A stretch of 6,053 nucleotides of DNA from NCBI RefSeq assembly GCF_946478925.1, contig NZ_CAMLDP010000093.1, positions 1 to 6,053 of the forward strand, written 5' to 3'. The position numbers and the translations under genes were made by a program. The notes below the pieces were generated by a model that made no database searches, was not told where the DNA came from, and saw only the letters and a list, made by a program, of their open reading frames with translations. Position 1 is the stretch's first letter, and each line of letters opens with the position of its first letter. The stretch comes from an uncultured Nitrososphaera sp. (GTDB lineage: Archaea; Thermoproteota; Nitrososphaeria; Nitrososphaerales; Nitrososphaeraceae). This document shows positions 1 to 6,014 of this stretch, piece by piece.

Positions 1-183
1 TTATTGCCGTGTATATATTCTGCCAAAGCATCCCCGTGTTTTCAATGAATGAGGTAATGTTTCCTGGCGCTATATGGACGGCATTGGTCCGCTGCACATG
101 AGCGATGCTTTCCTCATTTTACCAGATTGTTCGGCGGTTGTATCTTTGACACGAGTTTGCAAATGTTTTTGATTCCGCGGGGA

Positions 184-582
184 CTACTCGCGGGCTTTGG
201 ACTCGTTCAGGGCCACGGCAGCGCGAATGAGGGCTCTGAAAGCCCCCTCGTCAACCTTGTCGCCTTCGTGGAAGTCGATGGCACGCCTAGCGTTACCTTC
301 CAAGCTGGAGTTGAAGAGCCCGGAGGGATCCTTGAGGGAGGCGCCCTTGAAGAAGGTCATCTTTACTACGTTCTTGTACGTCTCGCCGGTGCAGATCAGC
401 CCATCGTGAGACCATACTGGAGTCCCTCTCCACTTCCACTCCTCAACCACTTTTGGATCGGCCTGCTTGATCAGGGCGCGAAGCTGGGAAAGCATCTCGC
501 CCCTCCAGTCGCCAAGCTCCTTGATTCTTGCGTCTATCAGCTGGGATGGAGAGTCGCCTTTCTGTGAGCCGCCCTTCTTCAT
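184..582 (-). CDS. DUF1801 domain protein (YdhG-like), 132 aa
   Basis: Small soluble protein of the DUF1801 family (recognised from recall of the family). Its biochemical role is not established. Visible family features are an N-terminal helical stretch with IDARIKELGDWRGE (about residues 15-29), then VEEWKWRGTPVWSHDG (46-61), GLICTGETYKNVVKMTF (61-77) and GLFNSSLEG near 88-96. The last four segments form the conserved beta core. The length is normal for the family. There is no signal peptide or membrane segment. I chose ATG at 582. A GTG at 624 would add 14 basic, low-complexity residues not expected in the family, and neither start has a convincing Shine-Dalgarno site. The stop is TAG at 186-184. 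The gene lies downstream of, and in the same direction as, the GNAT gene with a gap of about 215 bases, so co-transcription is possible but not shown. The family is widespread in bacteria, so acquisition by transfer is plausible. Family call firm, function unknown. Confidence 0.85.
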   Translation of the reverse strand: MKKGGSQKGDSPSQLIDARIKELGDWRGEMLSQLRALIKQADPKVVEEWKWRGTPVWSHDGLICTGETYKNVVKMTFFKGASLKDPSGLFNSSLEGNARRAIDFHEGDKVDEGAFRALIRAAVALNESKARE

Positions 583-743
583 GTTGCTTGAGCGTCCTTT
601 GGTTGCTCTTATGCCTTGCGACACCGTTTCGCCTTGTCTTGTGAATCGTCGTGCAGCTCTGGCATTGACTTGAAGTCAGAGTCGTAAGGTACTCTTGCCA
701 AGCGCACGTCGATTTTCCCGATGCAAACTCTGACACAATCTCG

Positions 744-753
744 AATTTTAATA
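744..753 (-). promoter_or_regulatory. Possible TATA-like element upstream of the DUF1801 gene
   Basis: Read on the minus strand this is TATTAAAATT, an AT-rich archaeal TATA-like box in the gap between the GNAT and DUF1801 genes. Transcription would start near 720, leaving a leader of about 140 nt before ATG 582. That is long for this type of archaeon, so the box may serve a different start or be chance. Confidence 0.22.
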
Positions 754-797
754 CGATGATGCCATTTCGATAATTTTACGCCCAAGTCTATTCATAT

Positions 798-1685
798 TCA
801 GTATGCCAAAGACGGCAGAAAGGGCATCGCCGGTTCTTGGTAGGGGCCAATCGTCATAAGATTTGCAGGCCAGCCTATCCGAAAGCCATTTTCAAGCAAC
901 CAGTTAATCACTTCGCGGTTCCGGGCAGGTACAAAGAAACCGGGGCCAAGGATTGCAGGCGCAGATGCAATCAGCGCCTTCAAGTCCTCGCTTGATTTTG
1001 CGATTGCATGGCCAAACAGGCCAATGCCCGCCGCATAGCCTGCGATGGTGCCGTCTCGTTCTATCATGGTGGCGACGCCTTGGTCTTTTGCCTGACGCAG
1101 TTCCATTTCCCTTGAAAATCCGTGCACCGACCTGCAAAGCTCGTTACATGCGGCAATATCGTTATCATCCTTGACTGGGCGTACAACGACACCATCATCA
1201 CCATCATTTTTCGTATTTCCTCTATTGTTCAGAGGCTGCCCTTGCATCAAGAACAAGGGTTCCCGAAGGGCGAACCCTGACTTTGTATACAATACGAACG
1301 AGCGGATGTGACTTGGCGACTGTACCAGTCTGACCTGTTCCTGCTTTTGTTTTCTAGCCTGATCAAGAGCGGCATCCATCAGCGCCCTGCCCACGCCGCC
1401 GCCCTCCGCGGAAGGATGCACCGTGAGCGGGCCTATCACCGCCACAGGCGAAGGCGGAAACTTGTGAAGGAAGACGCTTCCCAATACCTCGCCCTGTCGC
1501 TCTGCCAGTACGCCCCACGAGTTCGGGTTGCCAAGGAGCCTTTTGATGAGCTCTATTCCAAACTCTTCCGAAGGCTGCTCAGAAGGATAGCCATGTGAAG
1601 AAGAAATGGCCTTGTGCGCCTCGTACCCGATCTTGCCGCAACTCTCTGCATCGTTCTGCACTATGGGCCGAACAGTCAAGCTCAT
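798..1685 (-). CDS. GNAT family N-acetyltransferase with two tandem domains, 295 aa
   Basis: Predicted cytoplasmic acyl-CoA-dependent N-acetyltransferase; the acceptor substrate is unknown. The first GNAT domain covers about residues 2-145. It carries the acetyl-CoA-binding motif A, VHPSAEGGGVGRALM (about 89-103), where the pyrophosphate loop fits the Q/R-x-x-G-x-G pattern with E in the first position. A hydrophilic Asn/Gly/Asp linker (about 152-165) leads to a second domain (about 166-283). This contains REMELRQAK, the ERDGTIAGYAAGIGLFGHA strand-loop, and GPGFFVPARN, and ends near GPYQEPAMPFLPSLAY. This C-terminal half matches the 'acetyltransferase 18' type seen in two-domain GNATs. I chose ATG at 1685, giving MSLTVRPIVQND, which starts directly at the first beta strand. 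A GTG at 1772 would add 29 His-rich residues encoded across the promoter elements. There is no Shine-Dalgarno site, as expected for a short-leader or leaderless archaeal message. The stop is TGA at 800-798. Confidence 0.9.
   Translation of the reverse strand: MSLTVRPIVQNDAESCGKIGYEAHKAISSSHGYPSEQPSEEFGIELIKRLLGNPNSWGVLAERQGEVLGSVFLHKFPPSPVAVIGPLTVHPSAEGGGVGRALMDAALDQARKQKQEQVRLVQSPSHIRSFVLYTKSGFALREPLFLMQGQPLNNRGNTKNDGDDGVVVRPVKDDNDIAACNELCRSVHGFSREMELRQAKDQGVATMIERDGTIAGYAAGIGLFGHAIAKSSEDLKALIASAPAILGPGFFVPARNREVINWLLENGFRIGWPANLMTIGPYQEPAMPFLPSLAY
1191..1208. repeat. Two tandem 9-base units inside the GNAT linker
   Basis: ACCATCATC is followed directly by ACCATCATT. On the minus strand these encode part of the Asn/Asp/Gly-rich linker between the two GNAT domains. 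This looks like small slippage in a region under weak constraint, not a functional repeat. Confidence 0.4.
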
Positions 1686-1710
1686 CTGCAAATCATGAAG
1701 GGGTGCGTTT

Positions 1711-1728
1711 CTATTAAGAGTATATAGA
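1711..1728 (-). promoter_or_regulatory. Archaeal promoter for the GNAT gene
   Basis: On the minus strand there are two AT-rich boxes: TATATA (1726-1721) and TTAATA (1717-1712). The inner one lies about 27-32 nt before ATG 1685 and would give a leaderless message. The outer one would give a leader of about 12 nt. Both lie inside the longer GTG-started reading frame, which argues for the ATG start. The exact box used cannot be told from the sequence. Confidence 0.5.
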
Positions 1729-1782
1729 GTGTGTCTCTGATGATGACCATCAAAAGCCAAGCCCGCCGGCACCTCATTACAC

Positions 1783-1788
1783 TTATAA
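1783..1788 (+). promoter_or_regulatory. TATA box for the phosphatase-argS pair
   Basis: The hexamer TTATAA sits with its centre about 28 nt before the TTG at 1814. At the usual archaeal TATA-to-start distance, transcription would begin at about 1812-1814, at or next to the start codon. It faces away from the GNAT promoter in the same 128-base gap. It is the only good box ahead of the phosphatase-argS pair. Confidence 0.5.
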
Positions 1789-1813
1789 CGTTCAGAGCCC
1801 GCTAAAATCGCGT

Positions 1814-2527
1814 TTGGGCACTGCCATCAAGGTTTTTGCGGTCGACATCGACGGCACCCTGACGGAGAACGGGGGCGGAGCGGTGCATATGCCGGCGCTG
1901 TCGAAACTGCGCTATCTTGACAAGCTCGGCTACAACGTCATCTACGTCACCGGCAGGTCGTCGATAGAGGCGTACGTGCTTGCCGTGTTTGGAGGCACCA
2001 CCAAAATCGCCGTGGGCGAAAACGGCGGCGCGATCACCGTGGCACCGCAGGAACACAAACTGCTGGCAAGCAGGGAAAGGTGCATGGCTGGGTACGAGCT
2101 TTTGAAAAAAAGCCTCGACGGCGTGCAGGAAAAGCCTGTCTTTCCGCGCATGACCGAGGTAGTAATGCTGCGCACGTTTGACATCAAGGAGGGGCAAAAG
2201 ATCCTCGACGAGCACGGCCTGTCACTTTACCTGAACGACAGCAAGTACGCGTTTCACATCAACGAAAAGGGAGTAGACAAGGCGCTCGGCCTGAGGGAGG
2301 CATTGAAAATGTTAAAGGCTGAGCCGGAAGAGACGGTCGCGATAGGCGACAGCGAGACGGACATACCGATGTACGACATTTGCGGCTGCAGCGTCGCGCT
2401 GGCGCACGCAGAAGGCCATGTAAAAGAGAGGGCAAAGCACGTCGTCGCAGGAAGGGAAGGGACGGGGCTGATAGACGCAATCGACTATGTCGCGCAGAAC
2501 TACCTGGAGGTAAAGGCGCAGAAATGA
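1814..2527 (+). CDS. Phosphoglycolate phosphatase, archaeal HAD type (subclass IIB), 237 aa
   Basis: Predicted Mg2+-dependent cytoplasmic phosphatase converting 2-phosphoglycolate to glycolate and phosphate. The HAD motifs are all present. Motif I is DIDGT, with nucleophile D11 and acid D13. Motif II is TGRSS with T46. The motif III lysine is K156 in VDKALG. Motif IV is GDSETD with D179 and D183. The segment from about 80 to 155 is the type IIB cap that sets substrate choice. Length and motif spacing fit the archaeal phosphoglycolate phosphatase group, with sucrose-phosphate phosphatase-like enzymes as more distant relatives. The start is TTG at 1814: no ATG, GTG or TTG lies just upstream in frame, the next Met is at residue 26, after motif I, and the TATA box fits this position. 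The TGA stop overlaps the argS ATG (ATGA), so the two are probably one operon with coupled translation. The substrate is inferred from the family only. Confidence 0.88.
   Translation: MGTAIKVFAVDIDGTLTENGGGAVHMPALSKLRYLDKLGYNVIYVTGRSSIEAYVLAVFGGTTKIAVGENGGAITVAPQEHKLLASRERCMAGYELLKKSLDGVQEKPVFPRMTEVVMLRTFDIKEGQKILDEHGLSLYLNDSKYAFHINEKGVDKALGLREALKMLKAEPEETVAIGDSETDIPMYDICGCSVALAHAEGHVKERAKHVVAGREGTGLIDAIDYVAQNYLEVKAQK
2506..2511 (+). promoter_or_regulatory. Shine-Dalgarno site for argS, inside the phosphatase gene
   Basis: GGAGGT lies 12 bases ahead of the argS ATG at 2524 and matches the archaeal anti-Shine-Dalgarno sequence. The spacing is longer than ideal, and the same bases encode Leu-Glu-Val in the phosphatase tail. 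It supports ATG 2524 as the argS start and re-initiation at the ATGA overlap. Confidence 0.45.
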
Positions 2528-4452
2528 CGTTTAGCAGCTTCAGGCTCAAGACGCATCAGGCAGTGTATGAAAGCATGGCCAAGCTGGGCTATCCTGCAGT
2601 GCCGTTTGACGTGTCCGAGCCTCCAAGAAAAGAGTTTGGCGACCTGACGTGCAATGTTGCGTTTTTGCTCAGCAAGCAGCTAAAGATGGCGCCTCCAAAG
2701 ATAGCGCAGGAGCTCATAGAGAAGGGCATCAAGCCGCACCTTGCAGAAAAGCAGCTCCCGTTCATAAAATCAGTCGAGCCGCACCCCGCCGGCTACATCA
2801 ACTTTCACTTCAATTACGCGGTAGTGGCAAAAGACACGCTTGGCTATGTGCTGGCCAAGCCGGACAGGTACGGCTACATCGACTCTGGAGGACTGGCGCG
2901 CATCGTAATAGAACACACGAGCGTCAACCCCAACAAGGCGCTGCACGTCGGCCACATGCGCAACGTGATACTTGGCGACACACTCTACCGCATCATGAAG
3001 GCGGCAAACAATAAAGTCCAAGTCTTGAACTACGTCGACGATTCGGGCCTGCAGGTTGCCGACATCGTCATCGGGTTCCTGTACGCGGGCTTTCCCCGCG
3101 AGCCGCCCGACGGCCGCAAGTTCGACCAGTACTGCGGCGACGAAGTGTACGTCAAGGTGAACCAGATGTACGAAAAAGACCCGACGCTTGCAGAAAAGCG
3201 CAAGCTGGTGCTGCGTGAAATAGAAGAAGGCAAGTCGGAAATAGCAAGGTTTGCGGCCGAGATAACAAAGAGGGTCCTGGACGAGCAGCTAAAGACGTGC
3301 TGGCGCATGAAGGTGCACTATGACATCCTGAACTTCGAGTCGCAGATAGTGCACTCGCAGATGTGGAGCAAGGCTTTTGAGCTCTTGAAAAAAGAAGGGC
3401 TCGTGAAATTCGAGGAGGAGGGCAAGAACAAGGGCTGCTGGGTTATCGCGGCGGAAGGCGAGGAGGACAAAGTTGTCGTGAGAAGCGACGGCACGGCGAC
3501 CTACGTCGCAAAGGACATACCCTACGCAGCATGGAAGCTGGGGCTCGTGCCAGACCCATTCGGCTATGAAAAGTACGCAAGGCAGTGGGACGATACGATA
3601 GTGTACGCGACCACGCTTGCCCCCGGTACGGCAGCAAGCAAGACGGATTCTTTCAAGGGGGGCGACAGGGTGATAACGATAATCGACTCGCGGCAGGCGC
3701 GCCTGCAGCGCATCATATCGCAGGTGCTTGGAAAAATAGGCGGCGAAACGGGCCGCAAGCCCGACTACCAGCACCTCGGCTACGAGGCGGTGACTTTGAG
3801 CGCCAACACTGCAAAGGCGCTTGGCATCGACATCGGCGACAGGCAGTTCATGCACATGTCCGGGAGAAAGGGAGTCTATGTGGGCGCGGATTTCGTGCTC
3901 GACCACCTGCGGGACAAGGCCAAGGAGGAGGTAAAGACGCGCAACCCGGACTTTACCGACTCGCAGGCCGGCGAAATCGCGGAGGAGGTAGCGGTCTCTG
4001 CCATACGCTACAACATGATAAAGCAGGACCTCGACAAGATAATCACGTTTGACATCAACGAGTCGATGAGCCTGGAAGGCGACACGGGCCCGTACCTGCA
4101 GTACGCCTATGCGCGCTCGCAGCGCATAATGGAAAAGTCCGGCATGGCAGTTGTTACAGAAGCAGCAGATTATTCGCTCTTGAAAGAAGAAGCCGAGATA
4201 GAGCTGGTAAAAGAAATCTCTAAAATGGATCTCGTAGTCGAGGACGCGGCAAAATCGCTGAGCCCGAAGGCGCTTGCACGCTATGCGTACAACCTCGCCA
4301 CCACTTTTAACTCGTTCTACGAAAAGGTGCCGGTGCTAAAGGCGCAGGACGCAGAGACGCTTGCCGCCCGGCTCGCCCTAGTCAGGGCGCTTGGCATCGC
4401 GCTAAAGAACACGCTCTCGATACTTGGGATAACCGCTCTCAATAAGATGTAG
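2524..4452 (+). CDS. argS: Arginyl-tRNA synthetase, class Ia, 642 aa
   Basis: Cytoplasmic enzyme that charges tRNA-Arg with arginine using ATP, and is essential for translation. Domains in order: an ArgRS-specific N-terminal domain (about 8-100, with EFGDLTCNVAFLLSK and PPKIAQELI); the Rossmann catalytic core, whose HIGH signature appears as HVGH (141-144) within NPNKALHVGHMRN; YVDDSGLQVAD (170-180); SDGTATYVAKDI (321-332); and a DALR-type helical anticodon-binding domain (about 520-642) opening at LEGDTGPYLQYAYARSQRI. The second class I signature, KMSKS, is degenerate: HMSGRKG at 444-450. Variation at this site is common in ArgRS. The start is ATG 2524, which overlaps the phosphatase stop and gives a normal family N-terminus. 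A longer frame from 2380 would add 48 Arg-rich residues that are just the phosphatase gene read out of frame. The 3' end overlaps the convergent zinc-ribbon gene by 14 bases. Intact, with no lesions seen. Confidence 0.96.
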   Translation: MTFSSFRLKTHQAVYESMAKLGYPAVPFDVSEPPRKEFGDLTCNVAFLLSKQLKMAPPKIAQELIEKGIKPHLAEKQLPFIKSVEPHPAGYINFHFNYAVVAKDTLGYVLAKPDRYGYIDSGGLARIVIEHTSVNPNKALHVGHMRNVILGDTLYRIMKAANNKVQVLNYVDDSGLQVADIVIGFLYAGFPREPPDGRKFDQYCGDEVYVKVNQMYEKDPTLAEKRKLVLREIEEGKSEIARFAAEITKRVLDEQLKTCWRMKVHYDILNFESQIVHSQMWSKAFELLKKEGLVKFEEEGKNKGCWVIAAEGEEDKVVVRSDGTATYVAKDIPYAAWKLGLVPDPFGYEKYARQWDDTIVYATTLAPGTAASKTDSFKGGDRVITIIDSRQARLQRIISQVLGKIGGETGRKPDYQHLGYEAVTLSANTAKALGIDIGDRQFMHMSGRKGVYVGADFVLDHLRDKAKEEVKTRNPDFTDSQAGEIAEEVAVSAIRYNMIKQDLDKIITFDINESMSLEGDTGPYLQYAYARSQRIMEKSGMAVVTEAADYSLLKEEAEIELVKEISKMDLVVEDAAKSLSPKALARYAYNLATTFNSFYEKVPVLKAQDAETLAARLALVRALGIALKNTLSILGITALNKM

Positions 4453-4669
4453 ACCTGTGCGCCACGGCCTCCCTTGCAAGCCTGCCCCTGTCGCCGTGGT
4501 ACTGCGGCCTGGTGCGGAGGTTCTTGTTGCAGCAGGGGCATTTCGTCTCTTCCATGTTGACGAAAATCGCGCGGTCGCACGTGATGCACACCTTCATCCC
4601 CTTGGCGTACTCTATCTTTCTTACTGGGACGTAGTGCGGGTGTTTCTTGCAGAGGCCCCTGCATGACAT
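4439..4669 (-). CDS. Small zinc-ribbon protein of unknown function, 76 aa
   Basis: I do not recognise a named family. Visible features: a cysteine/histidine cluster at the N-terminus (C3, C7, H10), then a classical zinc-ribbon of two knuckles, C28-x2-C31 (CITC) and C44-x2-C47 (CPCC), separated by 12 residues. A basic tail follows (LRTRPQYHGDRGRLARE). It probably binds one structural zinc, possibly a second site using C3, C7 and H10, and the basic surface suggests contact with nucleic acid or the ribosome (inference). The start is ATG 4669. A TTG at 4681 would add four residues, but a TATA-like box sits about 27 nt before the ATG and no Shine-Dalgarno site is seen. The cysteine pattern, intact frame and own promoter make it a real gene despite the size. 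The TGA stop lies inside the end of argS, so the two converge with a 14-base overlap. It is divergent from the Rieske-like gene. Confidence 0.8.
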   Translation of the reverse strand: MSCRGLCKKHPHYVPVRKIEYAKGMKVCITCDRAIFVNMEETKCPCCNKNLRTRPQYHGDRGRLAREAVAHRSTSY

Positions 4670-4692
4670 TTGGACACGCAATGCCCAAAGGC

Positions 4693-4700
4693 ATAGTTAA
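4693..4700 (-). promoter_or_regulatory. TATA-like box for the zinc-ribbon gene
   Basis: Minus-strand TTAACTAT is centred about 27 nt before ATG 4669, so transcription would begin at or one base ahead of the start codon. The match to a TATA box is imperfect, but the distance is what a leaderless archaeal gene needs. Confidence 0.38.
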
Positions 4701-4762
4701 CCTTCTGCAAGTTCTGACTAGAACATGTTTACAGAGAAACTTTCCGTTCGGACAAAACCTGA

Positions 4763-4770
4763 TATATTTT
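4763..4770 (+). promoter_or_regulatory. Strong TATA box for the Rieske-like gene
   Basis: TATATTTT is the best TATA element in the window. Its centre is about 26 nt before ATG 4792, so the message should begin at or right beside the ATG. The purine-rich AAAA stretch just upstream (4754-4757) could be part of a TFB recognition element. The position favours ATG 4792 over the TTG at 4786. Confidence 0.65.
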
Positions 4771-4791
4771 CTAGCGCAATATTGATTGGTC

Positions 4792-6009
4792 ATGGCCGGC
4801 ACAAAGTTTGCAGTGTACGCGGCTGTCGCCGTCGCAGCCTCCGTCGCGCTCTTGGCCGCTTTGCTCGTGCTCGTGCCCAAGCTGACTACGAGCGCGACCG
4901 GGCAGACTGAAGCAAAAAGGGTAATCGCCTTTGAGCTGAAATACAATTACAGCCTCGGCAGGGCCGTAATGGAGACGCATCCTGTCAGGGTTGCCGACAT
5001 GCAGCCAAACTCGGCAGTCACCATCCTCGACCCGTTCAGCAAGGACATGGCGCAATACTACCGCGACAGTTTAAGCTCCGGGTCAGAAGAGGCAAAGGGG
5101 GCGTTCATCCAGAAAGCCGAGCCGTACTCTGTCTATACCTTGGTCAGGCTGCCAGAGTGGCTCAGCGGCTCCAAGGATGACATCTCGTCGTACAGGGCGT
5201 ATAGCGCAGTAGCCCTCTCCAGCGGCTGCTTGATAAAATACTTTGCAGAGGACGGCAGATGGACAATAGACGATCCGTGCCACAGCGACAGGTACCGGCC
5301 GTGGGACGGCCTTGCGATTGCAGGGTCTGCCGCCTTGGGGATGACCAGCTCATCCGTCCCGAGCAACACAGGGCCGCTTGCACTTGCCACACTTGCGCTT
5401 TCAGTCGACAAGGACGGCTACATCGCCGCCAAAAAGCCTGACCTGTCTGCCAGCGGCTCGCCGGGACAGGGCCGCAGGCTGTCGCAGGATGAAATAGCCC
5501 AGTCAAACAGGGAAATGCTTGACGCGGCGGACCGCAACGCCGGCTATGCCCTCCCCTTTCCCGACACCGGCGCGCTTGGCAAGCATAATCTTCTTGCCAC
5601 AATCACGCCGGCACAGCCGGAGCCGAACGTACGCGTGACCGGCGACCTGAGGGCCTTTGCGGCGCTCTATGTTGATTATTCGAGCCTCAACCGCGACAGG
5701 ATAGAGATAGCGGCGTACCCCGTAGAGTCGTACCCCGACCTTGCGCTCAAAAGCTCGCCTTCGGATCCGGTAAAGAGCATGGTCGATGCCGCACCGTCCG
5801 AGGGCCAGCATGTTAAAAGCGGGCCGGGGATCGCGGGCAGGTACGCGGTACTGACAACAAACTACGCTCAGCACCCGACCTATGCAGGAGCAAAACTGTG
5901 GGGCAAGGGGACAGACGGGATGGACCTGTTCGTGACGGTAACTGCCACCGACATGACAATGGATGAGCTGCTGTCCCTTGCCAAGGGCCTCGGCTTGGGC
6001 CCAGATTGA
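4792..6009 (+). CDS. Membrane-anchored degenerate Rieske-fold protein, 405 aa
   Basis: One N-terminal transmembrane helix or uncleaved signal anchor (about residues 7-29, Ala/Val/Leu-rich, after MAGTK) should place the rest outside the cytoplasmic membrane. Residues about 105-215 look like a Rieske domain: VYTLVRLPEW, a first box ending SSGC (C146), a second box DPCHSDRY (161-168), WDG, and the closing GPLALATLALSVDKDGYI, a typical Rieske tail. Aligned with canonical boxes (CTHLGC and CPCHGS), the ligand positions read A141, S143, D161 and H164. Three of four [2Fe-2S] ligands therefore appear lost, while the two disulfide cysteines, C146 and C163, remain. A linker (about 216-275) has Ser/Gly-rich and helical parts. 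Residues about 285-405 are unassigned beta-rich sequence ending in DLFVTVTATDMTMDELLSLAKGL, similar to the end of DUF4367-type modules. The start is ATG 4792; TTG 4786 would add two residues. The gene has its own strong promoter and a T-run after its stop, so it is probably monocistronic. Role unknown; redox activity through a Rieske cluster is unlikely. Confidence 0.85.
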   Translation: MAGTKFAVYAAVAVAASVALLAALLVLVPKLTTSATGQTEAKRVIAFELKYNYSLGRAVMETHPVRVADMQPNSAVTILDPFSKDMAQYYRDSLSSGSEEAKGAFIQKAEPYSVYTLVRLPEWLSGSKDDISSYRAYSAVALSSGCLIKYFAEDGRWTIDDPCHSDRYRPWDGLAIAGSAALGMTSSSVPSNTGPLALATLALSVDKDGYIAAKKPDLSASGSPGQGRRLSQDEIAQSNREMLDAADRNAGYALPFPDTGALGKHNLLATITPAQPEPNVRVTGDLRAFAALYVDYSSLNRDRIEIAAYPVESYPDLALKSSPSDPVKSMVDAAPSEGQHVKSGPGIAGRYAVLTTNYAQHPTYAGAKLWGKGTDGMDLFVTVTATDMTMDELLSLAKGLGLGPD

Positions 6010-6014
6010 TTTTT
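6010..6014 (+). terminator. T-run after the Rieske-like gene
   Basis: Five consecutive T residues follow the TGA stop directly. Archaeal transcription commonly ends at such T-runs without a hairpin, so this may be the end of the message. It is short, and the window ends soon after, so no second run can be checked. Confidence 0.4.

Noticed and set aside
1..183. Possible 3' end of a gene on the plus strand (open frame from the window edge to a TGA near 104)
   Set aside because: Only about 33 codons with no recognisable motif; all other frames are broken. Nothing else is seen in this stretch.
127..567. 146-codon plus-strand frame opposite the DUF1801 gene
   Set aside because: It is the antisense of a recognised protein and has no family features of its own.
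443..736. 97-codon minus-strand frame overlapping the DUF1801 gene
   Set aside because: Overlaps most of the DUF1801 coding region out of frame and resembles no family.
1257..1277. Inverted repeat GGGTTC ... GAACCC
   Set aside because: Lies within the GNAT coding region in well-formed domain sequence; a chance hairpin, not a terminator.
2380..2523. N-terminal extension of ArgRS by 48 Arg-rich residues
   Set aside because: It is the end of the phosphatase gene read in another frame; the ATG at 2524 with the ATGA overlap gives the normal family N-terminus.
3289..3906. 205-codon open frame on the minus strand inside argS
   Set aside because: Antisense shadow of a GC-rich conserved gene; the translation has no recognisable motifs and is rich in Arg, Val and His as expected for such shadows.
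4317..4946. 209-codon minus-strand frame spanning the end of argS, the zinc-ribbon gene and the start of the Rieske-like gene
   Set aside because: It runs across three supported genes and two promoters in another frame; the zinc-ribbon frame explains the strand far better.
5206..5293. Functional Rieske [2Fe-2S] protein
   Set aside because: Three of the four cluster ligands appear absent on alignment of the boxes; only the disulfide cysteines and one His remain.
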